DNA of 64,000 nucleotides from Acidovorax sp. (GTDB lineage: Bacteria; Pseudomonadota; Gammaproteobacteria; Burkholderiales; Burkholderiaceae_C): assembly GCA_031277855.1 (NCBI GenBank), contig JAITLO010000031.1, positions 1-64,000 on the forward strand. Direction: 5' to 3'. A program made the position numbers and the translations under genes. This document shows, piece after piece, positions 1 through 7,126 of the stretch. The stretch's first letter is position 1. Each line of letters begins with the position of its first letter. Below the pieces are notes generated by a model. It made no database searches. It had not been told where the DNA came from and saw only the letters and a program-made list of their open reading frames with translations.

Positions 1-39
1 TGGGATCGAGCACCGAGCTTGCCCGAAGCGCAGCGCAGG

Positions 40-128
40 GACATGGGCAGTAGGGTCGCCTTTCTTTTGGGTACTTTGCTTTGGCGAAGCAAAGAAAAGT
101 ACCTCGCCTGCCGGGGCGAGACCCGGCT
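40..128. repeat. intergenic double-hairpin repeat-like sequence
   Basis: Two adjacent inverted repeats are visible: CTTTGCTT (74-81) pairs with AAGCAAAG (87-94) around TGGCG, and CTCGCC (103-108) pairs with GGCGAG (115-120). Flanking bases resemble intergenic repeats I know from Comamonadaceae genomes, but there is no second copy in this window. The rest of the gene-free stretch 1-328 shows no supportable gene, and no convincing promoter could be picked out by eye. Confidence 0.5.
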
Positions 129-328
129 TCGGAACGTCATCCCCGCGCAGCAGAGCAATTCGTAGTGAGGCTTTCTCTGAGGCACGTCGCGGATTAAGAG
201 GCCCGCAGGATGTAGCCTGGCCCGTACATAGCTTTAGAGCGTGTGCCACAATCGCCGCCATCTCTCCCCCGCAGGCAGCCGGCACGCGTTTTTTCATGCC
301 CGGCACCTGCTTTGCCGCCCTCATTTTC

Positions 329-1315
329 ATGATGCCAAAAACCTTGCTTGCGGCTGCCGCAGGCGCAGCCATTGCCGCAGCCAGCCTGCCGGTGGCGCAT
401 GCTGCCAACCCCTGGCCTGCCGCCAAACCCATTACCTTGATCGTGCCCTTCAGCGCAGGTGGAAATGTGGACTTTCAGGCCCGGCTGATTGGGCAAAAGC
501 TGGGCGAGCGCCTGGGCCAGTCGGTGATTGTGGACAACGTGCCCGGTGCCGGTGGTGTGCTGGGCGTGGCCAAGGCCATCAACGCCAGGCCAGACGGCTA
601 CACCATCGTCATGGGTTTTGACGGCCCGGTCAGCGTGGCCCAACTGGTGAACAAGGCGGTGAAATACGACGCCGAGCGTGACCTGGCACCCATTGGCCAG
701 GTCAGCGTGGCACCCGTGGTGCTGATGGCCCGCCCCGGCCTGCCCGCCAAGAACATGGCCGAGCTGATTGCCCTGGCCAAGGCCCAGCCCGGCAAGATCA
801 GCTACGGCACCTCGGGCGTGGGCACGGTGCTGCACCTGGCCATGGAAATGGTGCAGGAACGCGCGGGTGTGCAAATGGTGCATGTGCCTTACCGGGGCGG
901 CGCCCAGATCAGCAACGACGTCATGGGCGGCCAGGTGGACACCGGCTACCTGGTCACCACCAGCGCCACGCCTTTGGTGCAGCAGGGCAAGTTGCATGCT
1001 TTGGGCGTGACATCGGCCCAGCGCATCGACTCCATTCCCCAGGTACCGGCCTTTGCCGAGACTCCGGCCCTCAAGGGCCTGGAGATCAACACCTGGACCG
1101 GCTTGTTCGCACCCAAGAACACGCCGGCGCCCATCGTCACCCGCTTGGCCACCGAGCTGAGCACCGTGCTGCAGCAAGCCGAGGTGCGCCAGCGTTTGAA
1201 AGACGGCGGCGCCACGCCCGGGCAGGGCACACCGGTCCAGTTCGCCGCCTTTTTGCAAAAGGAAAAAGCGGCCTATGCGGCCATTGTGCGTTCGGCCAAG
1301 ATCGAGCAGGAATAA
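329..1315 (+). CDS. Bug-family tripartite tricarboxylate transporter substrate-binding protein
   Basis: Periplasmic solute receptor of the TctC/Bug family, which binds carboxylates or other small acids for TTT importers. The N-terminus has a Lys followed by an Ala-rich hydrophobic stretch ending in AHA (about residue 25), a signal peptide. The mature protein starts with the family pattern KPITLIVPFSAGGNVD and contains GYTIVMG and VPYRGGAQ. Length is usual for the family (about 320-330 aa). Start 329 is chosen for the signal peptide; 296 and 332 are alternatives and none has a strong ribosome site. No TctA/TctB membrane genes are adjacent, as is common for the expanded Bug family. The gene is followed after 3 bases by an M20 amidohydrolase, so the ligand may be that enzyme's substrate or product (inference). 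Confidence 0.9.
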   Translation: MMPKTLLAAAAGAAIAAASLPVAHAANPWPAAKPITLIVPFSAGGNVDFQARLIGQKLGERLGQSVIVDNVPGAGGVLGVAKAINARPDGYTIVMGFDGPVSVAQLVNKAVKYDAERDLAPIGQVSVAPVVLMARPGLPAKNMAELIALAKAQPGKISYGTSGVGTVLHLAMEMVQERAGVQMVHVPYRGGAQISNDVMGGQVDTGYLVTTSATPLVQQGKLHALGVTSAQRIDSIPQVPAFAETPALKGLEINTWTGLFAPKNTPAPIVTRLATELSTVLQQAEVRQRLKDGGATPGQGTPVQFAAFLQKEKAAYAAIVRSAKIEQE

Positions 1316-1318
1316 GCC

Positions 1319-2548
1319 ATGGCCGCGCCGCTGAACCCTGTCCACGCCGAAATCCATCCCCCCGTGCTGCCCGAGGTGGCCGCCATTGCCCAGGACATGC
1401 TGGCCCTGCGCCACGACCTGCACGCCCACCCCGAGCTGGCTTATGAGGAGCACCGCACCGGCGACATCGTGGCCGCCAAGCTGGCCGAGTGGGGCTATGC
1501 GGTGCACCGCGGCCTGGGCGATACCGGCGTGGTGGGCCAGCTGCGTTGTGGTGACCACGAAGGCGGCAAGCGCCTGGGCCTGCGCGCCGATATGGATGCG
1601 CTGCCGATCCGCGAAACCACCGGCCTGCCCTATGCCAGCCGGCACGAGGGCAAGATGCACGCCTGCGGCCATGACGGCCACACGGCTACGTTGCTGGCCG
1701 CTGCCCAGGTGCTGGCCCAGAACAAGCACCAGTTGCATGGCACGCTGAACCTGATTTTTCAGCCGGCCGAAGAAGGCCATGGCGGCGCGCAGAAGATGGT
1801 GGACCAGGGCCTGTTTGAACAGTTTCCCTGCGATGCCCTCTATGCCTTCCACAACGAGCCCGGCTACCCCGCAGGCCATTTCGGCTTTCGTGCCGGCGTG
1901 ATGTATTCCAGCTCGGACACGGCCATCATCACCATCCGCGGCAAGGGCGGCCATGGCGCCATGCCCCATGTGGCGGTGGACCCCATCGTCGTCGCTTCCC
2001 ACCTGGTGCTGGCGCTGCAGACCATCCGCTCGCGCGAGATCGACCCCAACGATATGGCCGTGGTCACCATCGGCGCCATCCACGCCGGCGACGCGCCGAA
2101 TGTGATTCCCGAAACCTGCGAGCTGCGCGTGACCATCCGCGCGCGCTGCCCCGAGGTGCGCCAGCAACTGCGCGAGCGCATTACCGCCATGGCCCATGCC
2201 CAGGCCGCCGTGCACCGCGCCACGGCCGAGGTGGACTACAAATGGCGCTACCCCCCGGTGATGAATGACGCGGCCGCCACCGACTTTGCGGTGGAAGTGG
2301 CGCGCGACTTTCTGGGCAAAGACTGGTTGATTCCCGACCTGCAGCCGCTGCAGGCCAGCGATGACTTCGCCATCATGCTCAACGCCGTGCCCGGCAACTA
2401 CTTCATCGTCGGCAACGGCATGGGGGAGGGCGGCTGCATGGTGCACAACGCGGGCTATGACTTCAACGACAACCTGCTGCCGGTCACGGCCAGCTACTGG
2501 GTCAAACTGGCCCAGACCTATTTGCGTGAAGACGGAGCCGGGCAATGA
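1319..2548 (+). CDS. M20 family amidohydrolase (hippurate hydrolase-like)
   Basis: Metal-dependent peptidase family M20D enzyme that hydrolyses N-acyl amino acids or similar amides. The metal-site motifs are present: MDALPIRE, HACGHDGHT with the ligand Cys/His region, and AEEGHGGA with the catalytic Glu pair. The dimerisation-domain pattern GKGGHGAMPH follows. Length 409 aa is typical (380-410). There is no signal peptide, so it is cytosolic. It starts 3 bases after the Bug gene and its stop overlaps the next start as ATGA, so the three genes form one operon. Substrate cannot be told from sequence; hippurate, N-acetyl amino acids and indole-acetyl amino acids are all hydrolysed by this family. 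Confidence 0.92.
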   Translation: MAAPLNPVHAEIHPPVLPEVAAIAQDMLALRHDLHAHPELAYEEHRTGDIVAAKLAEWGYAVHRGLGDTGVVGQLRCGDHEGGKRLGLRADMDALPIRETTGLPYASRHEGKMHACGHDGHTATLLAAAQVLAQNKHQLHGTLNLIFQPAEEGHGGAQKMVDQGLFEQFPCDALYAFHNEPGYPAGHFGFRAGVMYSSSDTAIITIRGKGGHGAMPHVAVDPIVVASHLVLALQTIRSREIDPNDMAVVTIGAIHAGDAPNVIPETCELRVTIRARCPEVRQQLRERITAMAHAQAAVHRATAEVDYKWRYPPVMNDAAATDFAVEVARDFLGKDWLIPDLQPLQASDDFAIMLNAVPGNYFIVGNGMGEGGCMVHNAGYDFNDNLLPVTASYWVKLAQTYLREDGAGQ

Positions 2549-3273
2549 GCGCGACAGACCTTTCCGGTCAGAACCTGCCCGGCTTTGATGCCACCACCGA
2601 ATACTGGCAGCGCACCGTCAGCGAGGCCGAGCTGGAACAGTCGCCGCTGCCGCCCTATGCGAGCAGCTACCCCGCCCGCCTGCCTGACGGCCGCTATCTG
2701 GTGCTGCCCTTGCGCGGCATGCCTTCCAGCCCAGACCGCTGCGTGGCCTCGCTGATTGCCAACCAGGCGTCAATGGCCGTGGTGGAGCAACTGGCGCTGC
2801 ACATGGCCGAGGCGGCCCGCGCGCATGACTTTGATGTGGTCGTGGGCCTGCCCACGCTGGGCCTGGCCTTTGCCCCGCTGGTGGCCCAAAGACTGGGCCA
2901 CAGCCGCTATGTGCCCCTGGGCTACTCGCGCAAATACTGGTACCGCGAGGAGCTTTCTGAACCCGTCAGCTCCATCACCACACCGGGCAAGGGCAAGCTG
3001 CTCTACATAGACCCCAACCAGCTGAGCCTGATCACTGGCAAGCGCGTGCTGGTGGTGGACGATGCGGTGAGCTCGGGCACCACCATGGTCTCCGGCCTGA
3101 ACCTGCTGGCGCGCTGCGGCGCCGAGGTGGTGGCCATTGCCGTGGCCATGCGCCAGGGCACGCAATGGCAGCAGAAGCTGCGCCGCGCCGATGGCAGCCC
3201 CATTCCCGTGGTGGGTGCTTATGACTGCCCGCGCATGGAAAAGCGGGCCGATGGTTGGTGGCCGGAGGGTTGA
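2545..3273 (+). CDS. phosphoribosyltransferase-family protein
   Basis: Type I phosphoribosyltransferase fold. The PRPP-binding loop VLVVDDAVSSGTTM lies at about residues 167-180, preceded by beta strands DVVVGLPTLGLAFAPLVA and a flexible segment with YSRKYWYREEL. It is longer than an adenine PRTase (242 versus about 180 aa) with an extra N-terminal region, and matches no named purine or pyrimidine salvage enzyme that I recognise. The start overlaps the amidohydrolase stop by ATGA, indicating translational coupling. An operon with a periplasmic receptor and an amidohydrolase suggests salvage of an imported N-acyl compound or nucleobase-like molecule, but this is inference. A stop-adjacent palindromic repeat begins 5 bases after its stop. 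Confidence 0.8.
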   Translation: MSATDLSGQNLPGFDATTEYWQRTVSEAELEQSPLPPYASSYPARLPDGRYLVLPLRGMPSSPDRCVASLIANQASMAVVEQLALHMAEAARAHDFDVVVGLPTLGLAFAPLVAQRLGHSRYVPLGYSRKYWYREELSEPVSSITTPGKGKLLYIDPNQLSLITGKRVLVVDDAVSSGTTMVSGLNLLARCGAEVVAIAVAMRQGTQWQQKLRRADGSPIPVVGAYDCPRMEKRADGWWPEG

Positions 3274-3277
3274 AGCT

Positions 3278-3391
3278 CCCCCTGAGCCGCTTTGCGGCTT
3301 CCCCCTCTCTTGGCGCTACGCGCCGGAGGGGGACGGCACCAGCGCTGCGGGCGTAGGCCCTTGCGCGGTGCCCTGGCTGAGGGCGTGCCAG
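3278..3391 (+). repeat. stop-adjacent palindromic repeat, copy A
   Basis: First of five copies of a repeat of about 95-120 bases starting CCCCCTGAG. It contains a short hairpin (AGCCGC/GCGGCT), a second hairpin closed by CCCCCTC/GAGGGGG with GGCGC/GCGCC inside, the shared segment CCCTTGCGCGGTG, and a terminal CTGGC/GCCAG pair. It begins 5 bases after the phosphoribosyltransferase stop, in the sense orientation. The remaining gap to 3522 holds only an AT-rich short palindrome near 3427-3443. Confidence 0.85.
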
Positions 3392-3522
3392 TTTGAGGGG
3401 CAGCGCCCCGGGTTGCGGAGGCGCCTTGAAAAGATTTTTTCAATCCATGCGCGTACCAAAGCACGTGTTAGGTGTGTGGGCGTGCCTGCCGCTTTCGCAA
3501 TGAAAAAATCTTTGCAGCTGAC

Positions 3523-3714
3523 TCAGCGTTTACCCAGCGCTTCCTTGATTTTTTGATCGGTCTTGTACTGGCTCAGGGCATACACGGCCCAGATGGCGGC
3601 AGGAATCCAGCCAATCAGCGTGATCTGCAGAATCAGGCACAGCAGCCCGGCAAAGGGGCGGCCGATGGTGAAGAACACGGAAAAAGGCAGCAGCAAGGCC
3701 AGAAGCAGTCGCAT
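3523..3714 (-). CDS. YqaE/Pmp3-family small membrane protein
   Basis: Predicted 63-residue inner-membrane peptide with two hydrophobic helices. The pattern GRPFAGLLCLILQ followed by TLIGWIPAAIWAVYAL is the hallmark of the Pmp3/YqaE (UPF0057) family, whose members are small, often stress-induced proteolipids. Start 3714 (MRLLLALLLP) is chosen because family members begin with this first helix; an in-frame upstream start at 3765 would add 17 residues that do not look like family sequence. The Lys/Arg-rich tail (YKTDQKIKEALGKR) is expected to be cytoplasmic. It is an isolated gene convergent with the phosphoribosyltransferase operon. Function in this organism cannot be inferred further. Confidence 0.88.
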   Translation of the reverse strand: MRLLLALLLPFSVFFTIGRPFAGLLCLILQITLIGWIPAAIWAVYALSQYKTDQKIKEALGKR

Positions 3715-3810
3715 GGCAGGTTCAGTCAGTGAAGGGGTGAACAAAGGCTGCCGTGCAGCAGCCACCTGGGCGCATTATCGGTGCTTGCCTATATTGGTCG
3801 CTTTGGTTGC

Positions 3811-4812
3811 TTATGCCGCCAAACCCACTTGCGCTGCCTGCATGCAGGCATAGAGCTGGGTGCCTCCGTGGTTGGCGCCAGGCCAGACCTGGTAGTGGCA
3901 TGACAGGCCTTGCACGGCCGCCAGCATGGCGGGCAGATCGGCCGTGCTGCCCAGCTGCTGCGCGGCCCGGGCGGCGGCTTCGCGCTCGGGGTTGGGCGGG
4001 CGGCTGGCGCTGCTGCGGCTGGCCAGCTCTTCGCTGCCCTGGCTCAGATACAGCTGCAAGGGCAAAGCGTTGGGCAGGCCGCTGGCGCGGTAGCGGTCCA
4101 TAAAGGCCTGGCATTCGCGCAGCACCACACCGCCGCCCCACCACAGCGAAGGGCTGGTGGCCACATGGCGCTGGAACATGCCGGGCCGGGTGAACAGCGC
4201 ATGCAGGGTGCACAGCCCGCCGTAGGAATGGCCCACCAGGGTTTGCTGCTGCAGATTCAGCGGCAGCGCTGCCTGCAGCCTGGGTTGCAGCTGCTGGGCG
4301 ATAAAGTCCAGGAACACATCGGCACCGCCCTGGGCACGACCCTGGCCATCCGGGCCTACGCCTTCATAGGGCAGGGTGTAGTCATAGGTGCGAGCAGCGC
4401 GGTCATGTACCTCGGCACTGCCCTCGGGCAGCACATGGCCCAGGCCCACCACCACGGCGCTGGCCCCACGCAGATCGCCACCGCGTGCGCCGCGGTTGTG
4501 CACCAACTGGGCCACCATGGGAAACATCAGATTGCCGTCCAGCACATAAATCACCGGCCAGCCTGCGGCCGGAGCCGGGCCCTGCGGCACATACACCATC
4601 ACCCGGTGCTGGCGCGGCATGCCGCTGCCGGGCAGTGGCGCAGCGGGCAGGTCAAAGCTGCGCACGCCCGGCATGGGCCAGGCTTGCCAGGTGGGCGCTG
4701 CGGTGTGGGCAGTGGCACAAGCCGTCAGCGACAGCGCGGGCATGGCCAGGGCGGCGGCCAGCCAGTGGCGGCGAGGGAGTGAATCGGGCGCAGAAGCAGG
4801 TGCAGCGGGCAT
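3811..4812 (-). CDS. Tat-type lipoprotein alpha/beta hydrolase, siderophore esterase-like
   Basis: Esterase D/Fes-IroE type alpha/beta hydrolase (PF00756-like), 333 aa. The N-terminus PRRHWLAAALAMPALSLTAC combines a twin-arginine motif with a lipobox ending at Cys32, so the enzyme is probably exported folded and lipid-anchored in the envelope. The chain continues with VIYVLDGNLMFP, the nucleophile elbow VGHSYGGL, the SQGSEE segment, and a terminal His in GANHGGTQLY. These match enzymes that hydrolyse trilactone siderophores such as enterobactin (IroE). A strong Fur-box candidate 42-62 bases upstream supports a role in iron uptake. The open frame extends upstream over the divergent YbhB gene, but the start at 4812 begins the export signal. 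Confidence 0.8.
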   Translation of the reverse strand: MPAAPASAPDSLPRRHWLAAALAMPALSLTACATAHTAAPTWQAWPMPGVRSFDLPAAPLPGSGMPRQHRVMVYVPQGPAPAAGWPVIYVLDGNLMFPMVAQLVHNRGARGGDLRGASAVVVGLGHVLPEGSAEVHDRAARTYDYTLPYEGVGPDGQGRAQGGADVFLDFIAQQLQPRLQAALPLNLQQQTLVGHSYGGLCTLHALFTRPGMFQRHVATSPSLWWGGGVVLRECQAFMDRYRASGLPNALPLQLYLSQGSEELASRSSASRPPNPEREAAARAAQQLGSTADLPAMLAAVQGLSCHYQVWPGANHGGTQLYACMQAAQVGLAA

Positions 4813-4853
4813 GAGGCTTTCAAAAACAAGAGCAGGTGGTCTGCAATGTTGTT

Positions 4854-4874
4854 GATGATATTCATTCTCAATTG
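4854..4874. promoter_or_regulatory. candidate Fur box
   Basis: The segment GATGATATTCATTCTCAATT, centred near 4864, is very close to the ferric-uptake-regulator consensus (13 of 14 bases against GATAATCATTCTCA over its right part). It lies between the esterase start (4812, minus strand) and the YbhB-like gene (4964, plus strand). It most simply serves the esterase. Confidence 0.65.
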
Positions 4875-4963
4875 ATTGCGCTGCACAGAGGCTGTGCCGT
4901 GGGTGATTGGGGCTGCCGCATGGGCGGGCATACTCAACAGCTTGTGATGAGGAGACCCATACC

Positions 4964-5464
4964 ATGACCACTTTCACCCTGAGCAGCCCCGACATTCCCG
5001 CAGGCGGCAGCGTGCCCGCGCATTTCGAGGCCGATGTGTTTGGCTGCGGTGGCCGCAACGAATCCCCTGTGCTGCAGTGGAGCGGAGCCCCCGCTGATGC
5101 CAAAAGCTTTGCCGTAACCGTGTACGACCCCGACGCCCCCACCGGCAGCGGCTGGTGGCACTGGATCGTCGTGGACCTGCCCGCCAGCACCGCAGAGCTG
5201 ACGGCCAATGCCGGCATTAAGGGCAGCCAGACCTTGCCCGCAGGCGCACGCCAGATGCGCAACGACTACGGCATCTTCGCCTGGGGCGGCATGTGCCCAC
5301 CGCCGGGTGACAAGCCCCACCGCTACATCTTTACCGTGCATGCGCTGTCGGTGCCGCGCCTGGATATTCCCGATGATGCGACCGCAGCCATCTGCGGCTT
5401 CATGATCAATGCCAACACCATCGCCAAGGCCACCTTCACCTCAACCTACGGCCGCCCGGCGTAA
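4964..5464 (+). CDS. YbhB/YbcL Raf-kinase-inhibitor-like (PEBP) protein
   Basis: Phosphatidylethanolamine-binding-protein fold, bacterial YbhB/YbcL branch, 166 aa, which is the usual length. Recognisable patterns are YDPDAPTGSGWWHWIVVDLP near the ligand pocket and PPPGDKPHRYIFTVHAL. No signal peptide is present, so it is likely cytosolic. GAGGAGA-type ribosome-site bases (near 4948-4955) precede ATG 4964; the longer upstream frame has no support. The molecular role of bacterial YbhB proteins is not established. The gene is divergent from the esterase and is followed 34 bases later by the first nested-stem intergenic element. Confidence 0.9.
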   Translation: MTTFTLSSPDIPAGGSVPAHFEADVFGCGGRNESPVLQWSGAPADAKSFAVTVYDPDAPTGSGWWHWIVVDLPASTAELTANAGIKGSQTLPAGARQMRNDYGIFAWGGMCPPPGDKPHRYIFTVHALSVPRLDIPDDATAAICGFMINANTIAKATFTSTYGRPA

Positions 5465-5498
5465 TTGAAATTTGAGGGGCGGTTGCCCAGTGGGAAGG

Positions 5499-5591
5499 CG
5501 CCCATACAGCGCCTCATGCTTTATTGCTGGCCCTGGCCGTACCCAAGTACTGTCGGCGGGCCAGCGTCGCGCCTGAGGCGCTGTCTGGGCG
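5499..5591 (+). repeat. nested-stem intergenic element, copy 1
   Basis: Three nested stems: outer CGCCCATACAGCGCCTCA (5499-5516) with TGAGGCGCTGTCTGGGCG (5574-5591), 17 of 18 paired; middle GCTGGCCC (5526-5533) with GGGCCAGC (5558-5565); inner GTAC/GTAC (5539-5550). Unpaired conserved parts are ATGCTTTATTG before the middle stem and TGGCC opposite TGTCGGC between middle and inner stems. It starts 34 bases after the YbhB-like stop, sense orientation. Confidence 0.85.
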
Positions 5592-5817
5592 TTGTGGGGG
5601 ATGGGTCAGGCCCGCTGTTTTGTGCAGGCCCGCTCCAGATGCACAGATGCCTCTTCAATTTCCTGCTAAAAATAAGAGCAGCTACCGCATGTACATGCTG
5701 GGTTTCAATGCCTTTAATGGTTGGAATTTATGCAGTACAAGCGATAGATGCTCTGTTTTTGATGCCAGCCAGAGCGGGCCCATGCAGCGCAGCGGGCGCC
5801 CAAGCCCAAACCCCAAC

Positions 5818-5909
5818 GGCCAGACAGCGCTGCAGGCGCGGCGTCTCGCCCGCAGACAGTGCGCCTGCACGGCCAGGGCGAGCAACAAAGCATGGAGCGC
5901 TGTATGGCC
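5818..5909 (-). repeat. nested-stem intergenic element, copy 2
   Basis: Minus-strand copy. Outer arms GGCCAGACAGCGCT (5818-5831) and AGCGCTGTATGGCC (5896-5909) pair at 13 of 14 positions with the same A/C mismatch as in copies 1 and 5. Middle stem CTCGCCC/GGGCGAG (5845-5851, 5876-5882) and inner GTGC/GCAC (5859-5870) are perfect but differ in sequence from copy 1. It lies 89 bases downstream of the histidine phosphatase stop, in that gene's sense orientation. Confidence 0.85.
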
Positions 5910-5998
5910 GCCTCAAAACGAGGCGTCAGTTTGCCAGTCCGCCGTAAAAGCAAGGCAGCGGGCGCACGCGTCTGCGCCATATCGCATAAGGCTTTGCC

Positions 5999-6640
5999 TT
6001 AGCTGAAGATTTCGTCGCGGGCGGCGCCTTCGAGGTGCTGGGCATCTCCCCAGCCAACCAAGGTCAACCCATCGGGCGTCCACAGCAAGCGGTTGATGGC
6101 CGCATTGCCCAACTCCCAGGTGCGCGGGGCCTGCAAATCCTGGCGCGTGGCCAGGCGGTACAGCACATCCATCACGCCGCCATGGGCCACCAGTGCAATT
6201 TGCTGGCCCATATGCTGGGCTGCCAGCCGGTCCACCGTGTGCTGGATGCGGCTTTTGAGCATGGCCAGCGATTCGCCTCCGCCATCGGGCACAAAGTCGG
6301 GGTCGCGCTTGCGCCAGCGCAGGGCTTGCTCGGGCAGTTCCTGCTCGATTTCCTTGAAGGTGCGGCCCTCGAAGTTGCCAAAGCTGCGTTCGCGCAGGCC
6401 GCTGTCCAGCACCAGGGGTGCGCCCGTGGTGTCGGCCACGGCCTGGGCCGTGGTCTGGGCGCGGGACAGGTCGCTGCTGTAGATGGTGGCCAGGGGCTCG
6501 TTGGCCAGCGCGGCGCCGGCGCGCCCTGCTTGCCACAGGCCGATGTCGTTGAGCGGAATATCCAGATGGCCCTGGATGCGGGCATCCACGTTCCAGGCAG
6601 TTTCGCCGTGGCGAATGGCAATGATGCGGGTGGCTTGCAT
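5999..6640 (-). CDS. histidine phosphatase family protein (phosphoglycerate mutase-like)
   Basis: Branch 1 histidine phosphatase, 213 aa. The phospho-acceptor motif RHGETAWN is at residues 10-17, followed by QGHLDIPLNDIG. Later motifs are SDLSRAQTTA, LRERSFGNFEG, and the second catalytic His in ALVAHGGVMDVLYR. The start is placed at 6640 so that the first strand directly precedes RHG; the longer frame upstream is Cys/Arg-rich junk. Such proteins range from cobalamin-pathway phosphatases (CobC) to GpmB-like phosphatases. No cobalamin genes are nearby, so substrate is undetermined. The gene stands alone and is convergent with the YbhB-like gene. Confidence 0.9.
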   Translation of the reverse strand: MQATRIIAIRHGETAWNVDARIQGHLDIPLNDIGLWQAGRAGAALANEPLATIYSSDLSRAQTTAQAVADTTGAPLVLDSGLRERSFGNFEGRTFKEIEQELPEQALRWRKRDPDFVPDGGGESLAMLKSRIQHTVDRLAAQHMGQQIALVAHGGVMDVLYRLATRQDLQAPRTWELGNAAINRLLWTPDGLTLVGWGDAQHLEGAARDEIFS

Positions 6641-7126
6641 GCAATGTGAGCCCAGGGCGCAGCAGTGCGCACCCCGGGCAGGAAAACCAAAAGACGGTGC
6701 ACACCTGCGACAGGGGCCCAGCGTGTGGCTTGATGTGAACAGGCTTCGCCATGTCAAACCATGGACATGCAAGAGTGCCAGGGCGGGTCATGGCCTGGTT
6801 TTGCTGCACTGCATGATGAACTGCGCTGTAGGGGCATACCCCCTGGAAGCCGCTGGCGGATGGCATGCCAGGCATCTGTAGCCGCGCTGAAAGGGGTCGT
6901 AGGAAACGATGTCTTCCCTCTGTAGGTGGTGACCAAGGGGGCGCACTACAAAGAAAACAAGATGTTGCAGTCTAGGGAAAGTACCAGAAGCTAACTACTG
7001 AGCTGAATAACAAACAGGATATAACATCCTTCTGGTTATATGTTGCTGGTGCCGGGCATGGCTTTTGCACCGGCGGTATTCCCCCTTGATTGCCCGGACC
7101 GGGCGCCACCACTTGCGGAGACTTTC
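6641..7126. other. gene-free divergent promoter region
   Basis: The stretch of 486 bases separates the phosphatase (minus) from the peptide ABC operon (plus). No supportable gene is seen. It contains a perfect short inverted repeat TATAAC (7020-7025) / GTTATA (7035-7040), about 90 bases ahead of the binding-protein start, which could be an operator. Promoter hexamers could not be assigned with confidence. Confidence 0.5.

Larger units (their letters stand above)
5465..5998. other. gene-free region with two facing nested-stem repeats
   Basis: This 534-base stretch lies between the convergent YbhB-like and phosphatase genes. Short open frames occur but lack family similarity and run through the palindromes, so I call no gene. 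It holds two copies of the nested-stem element in opposite orientation (5499-5591 and 5818-5909), which together make a broad inverted repeat around an AT-richer centre (5655-5760). Confidence 0.8.

Noticed and set aside
194..2545. Very long minus-strand open frame (783 codons) opposite the Bug/M20 genes
   Set aside because: His/Gly/Gln-rich shadow of high-GC coding DNA; the plus strand has clear families, signal peptide and operon overlaps.
5465..6006. Overlapping plus-strand open frames between YbhB-like and phosphatase genes
   Set aside because: They run through the palindromic elements, lack family similarity and have no ribosome site.
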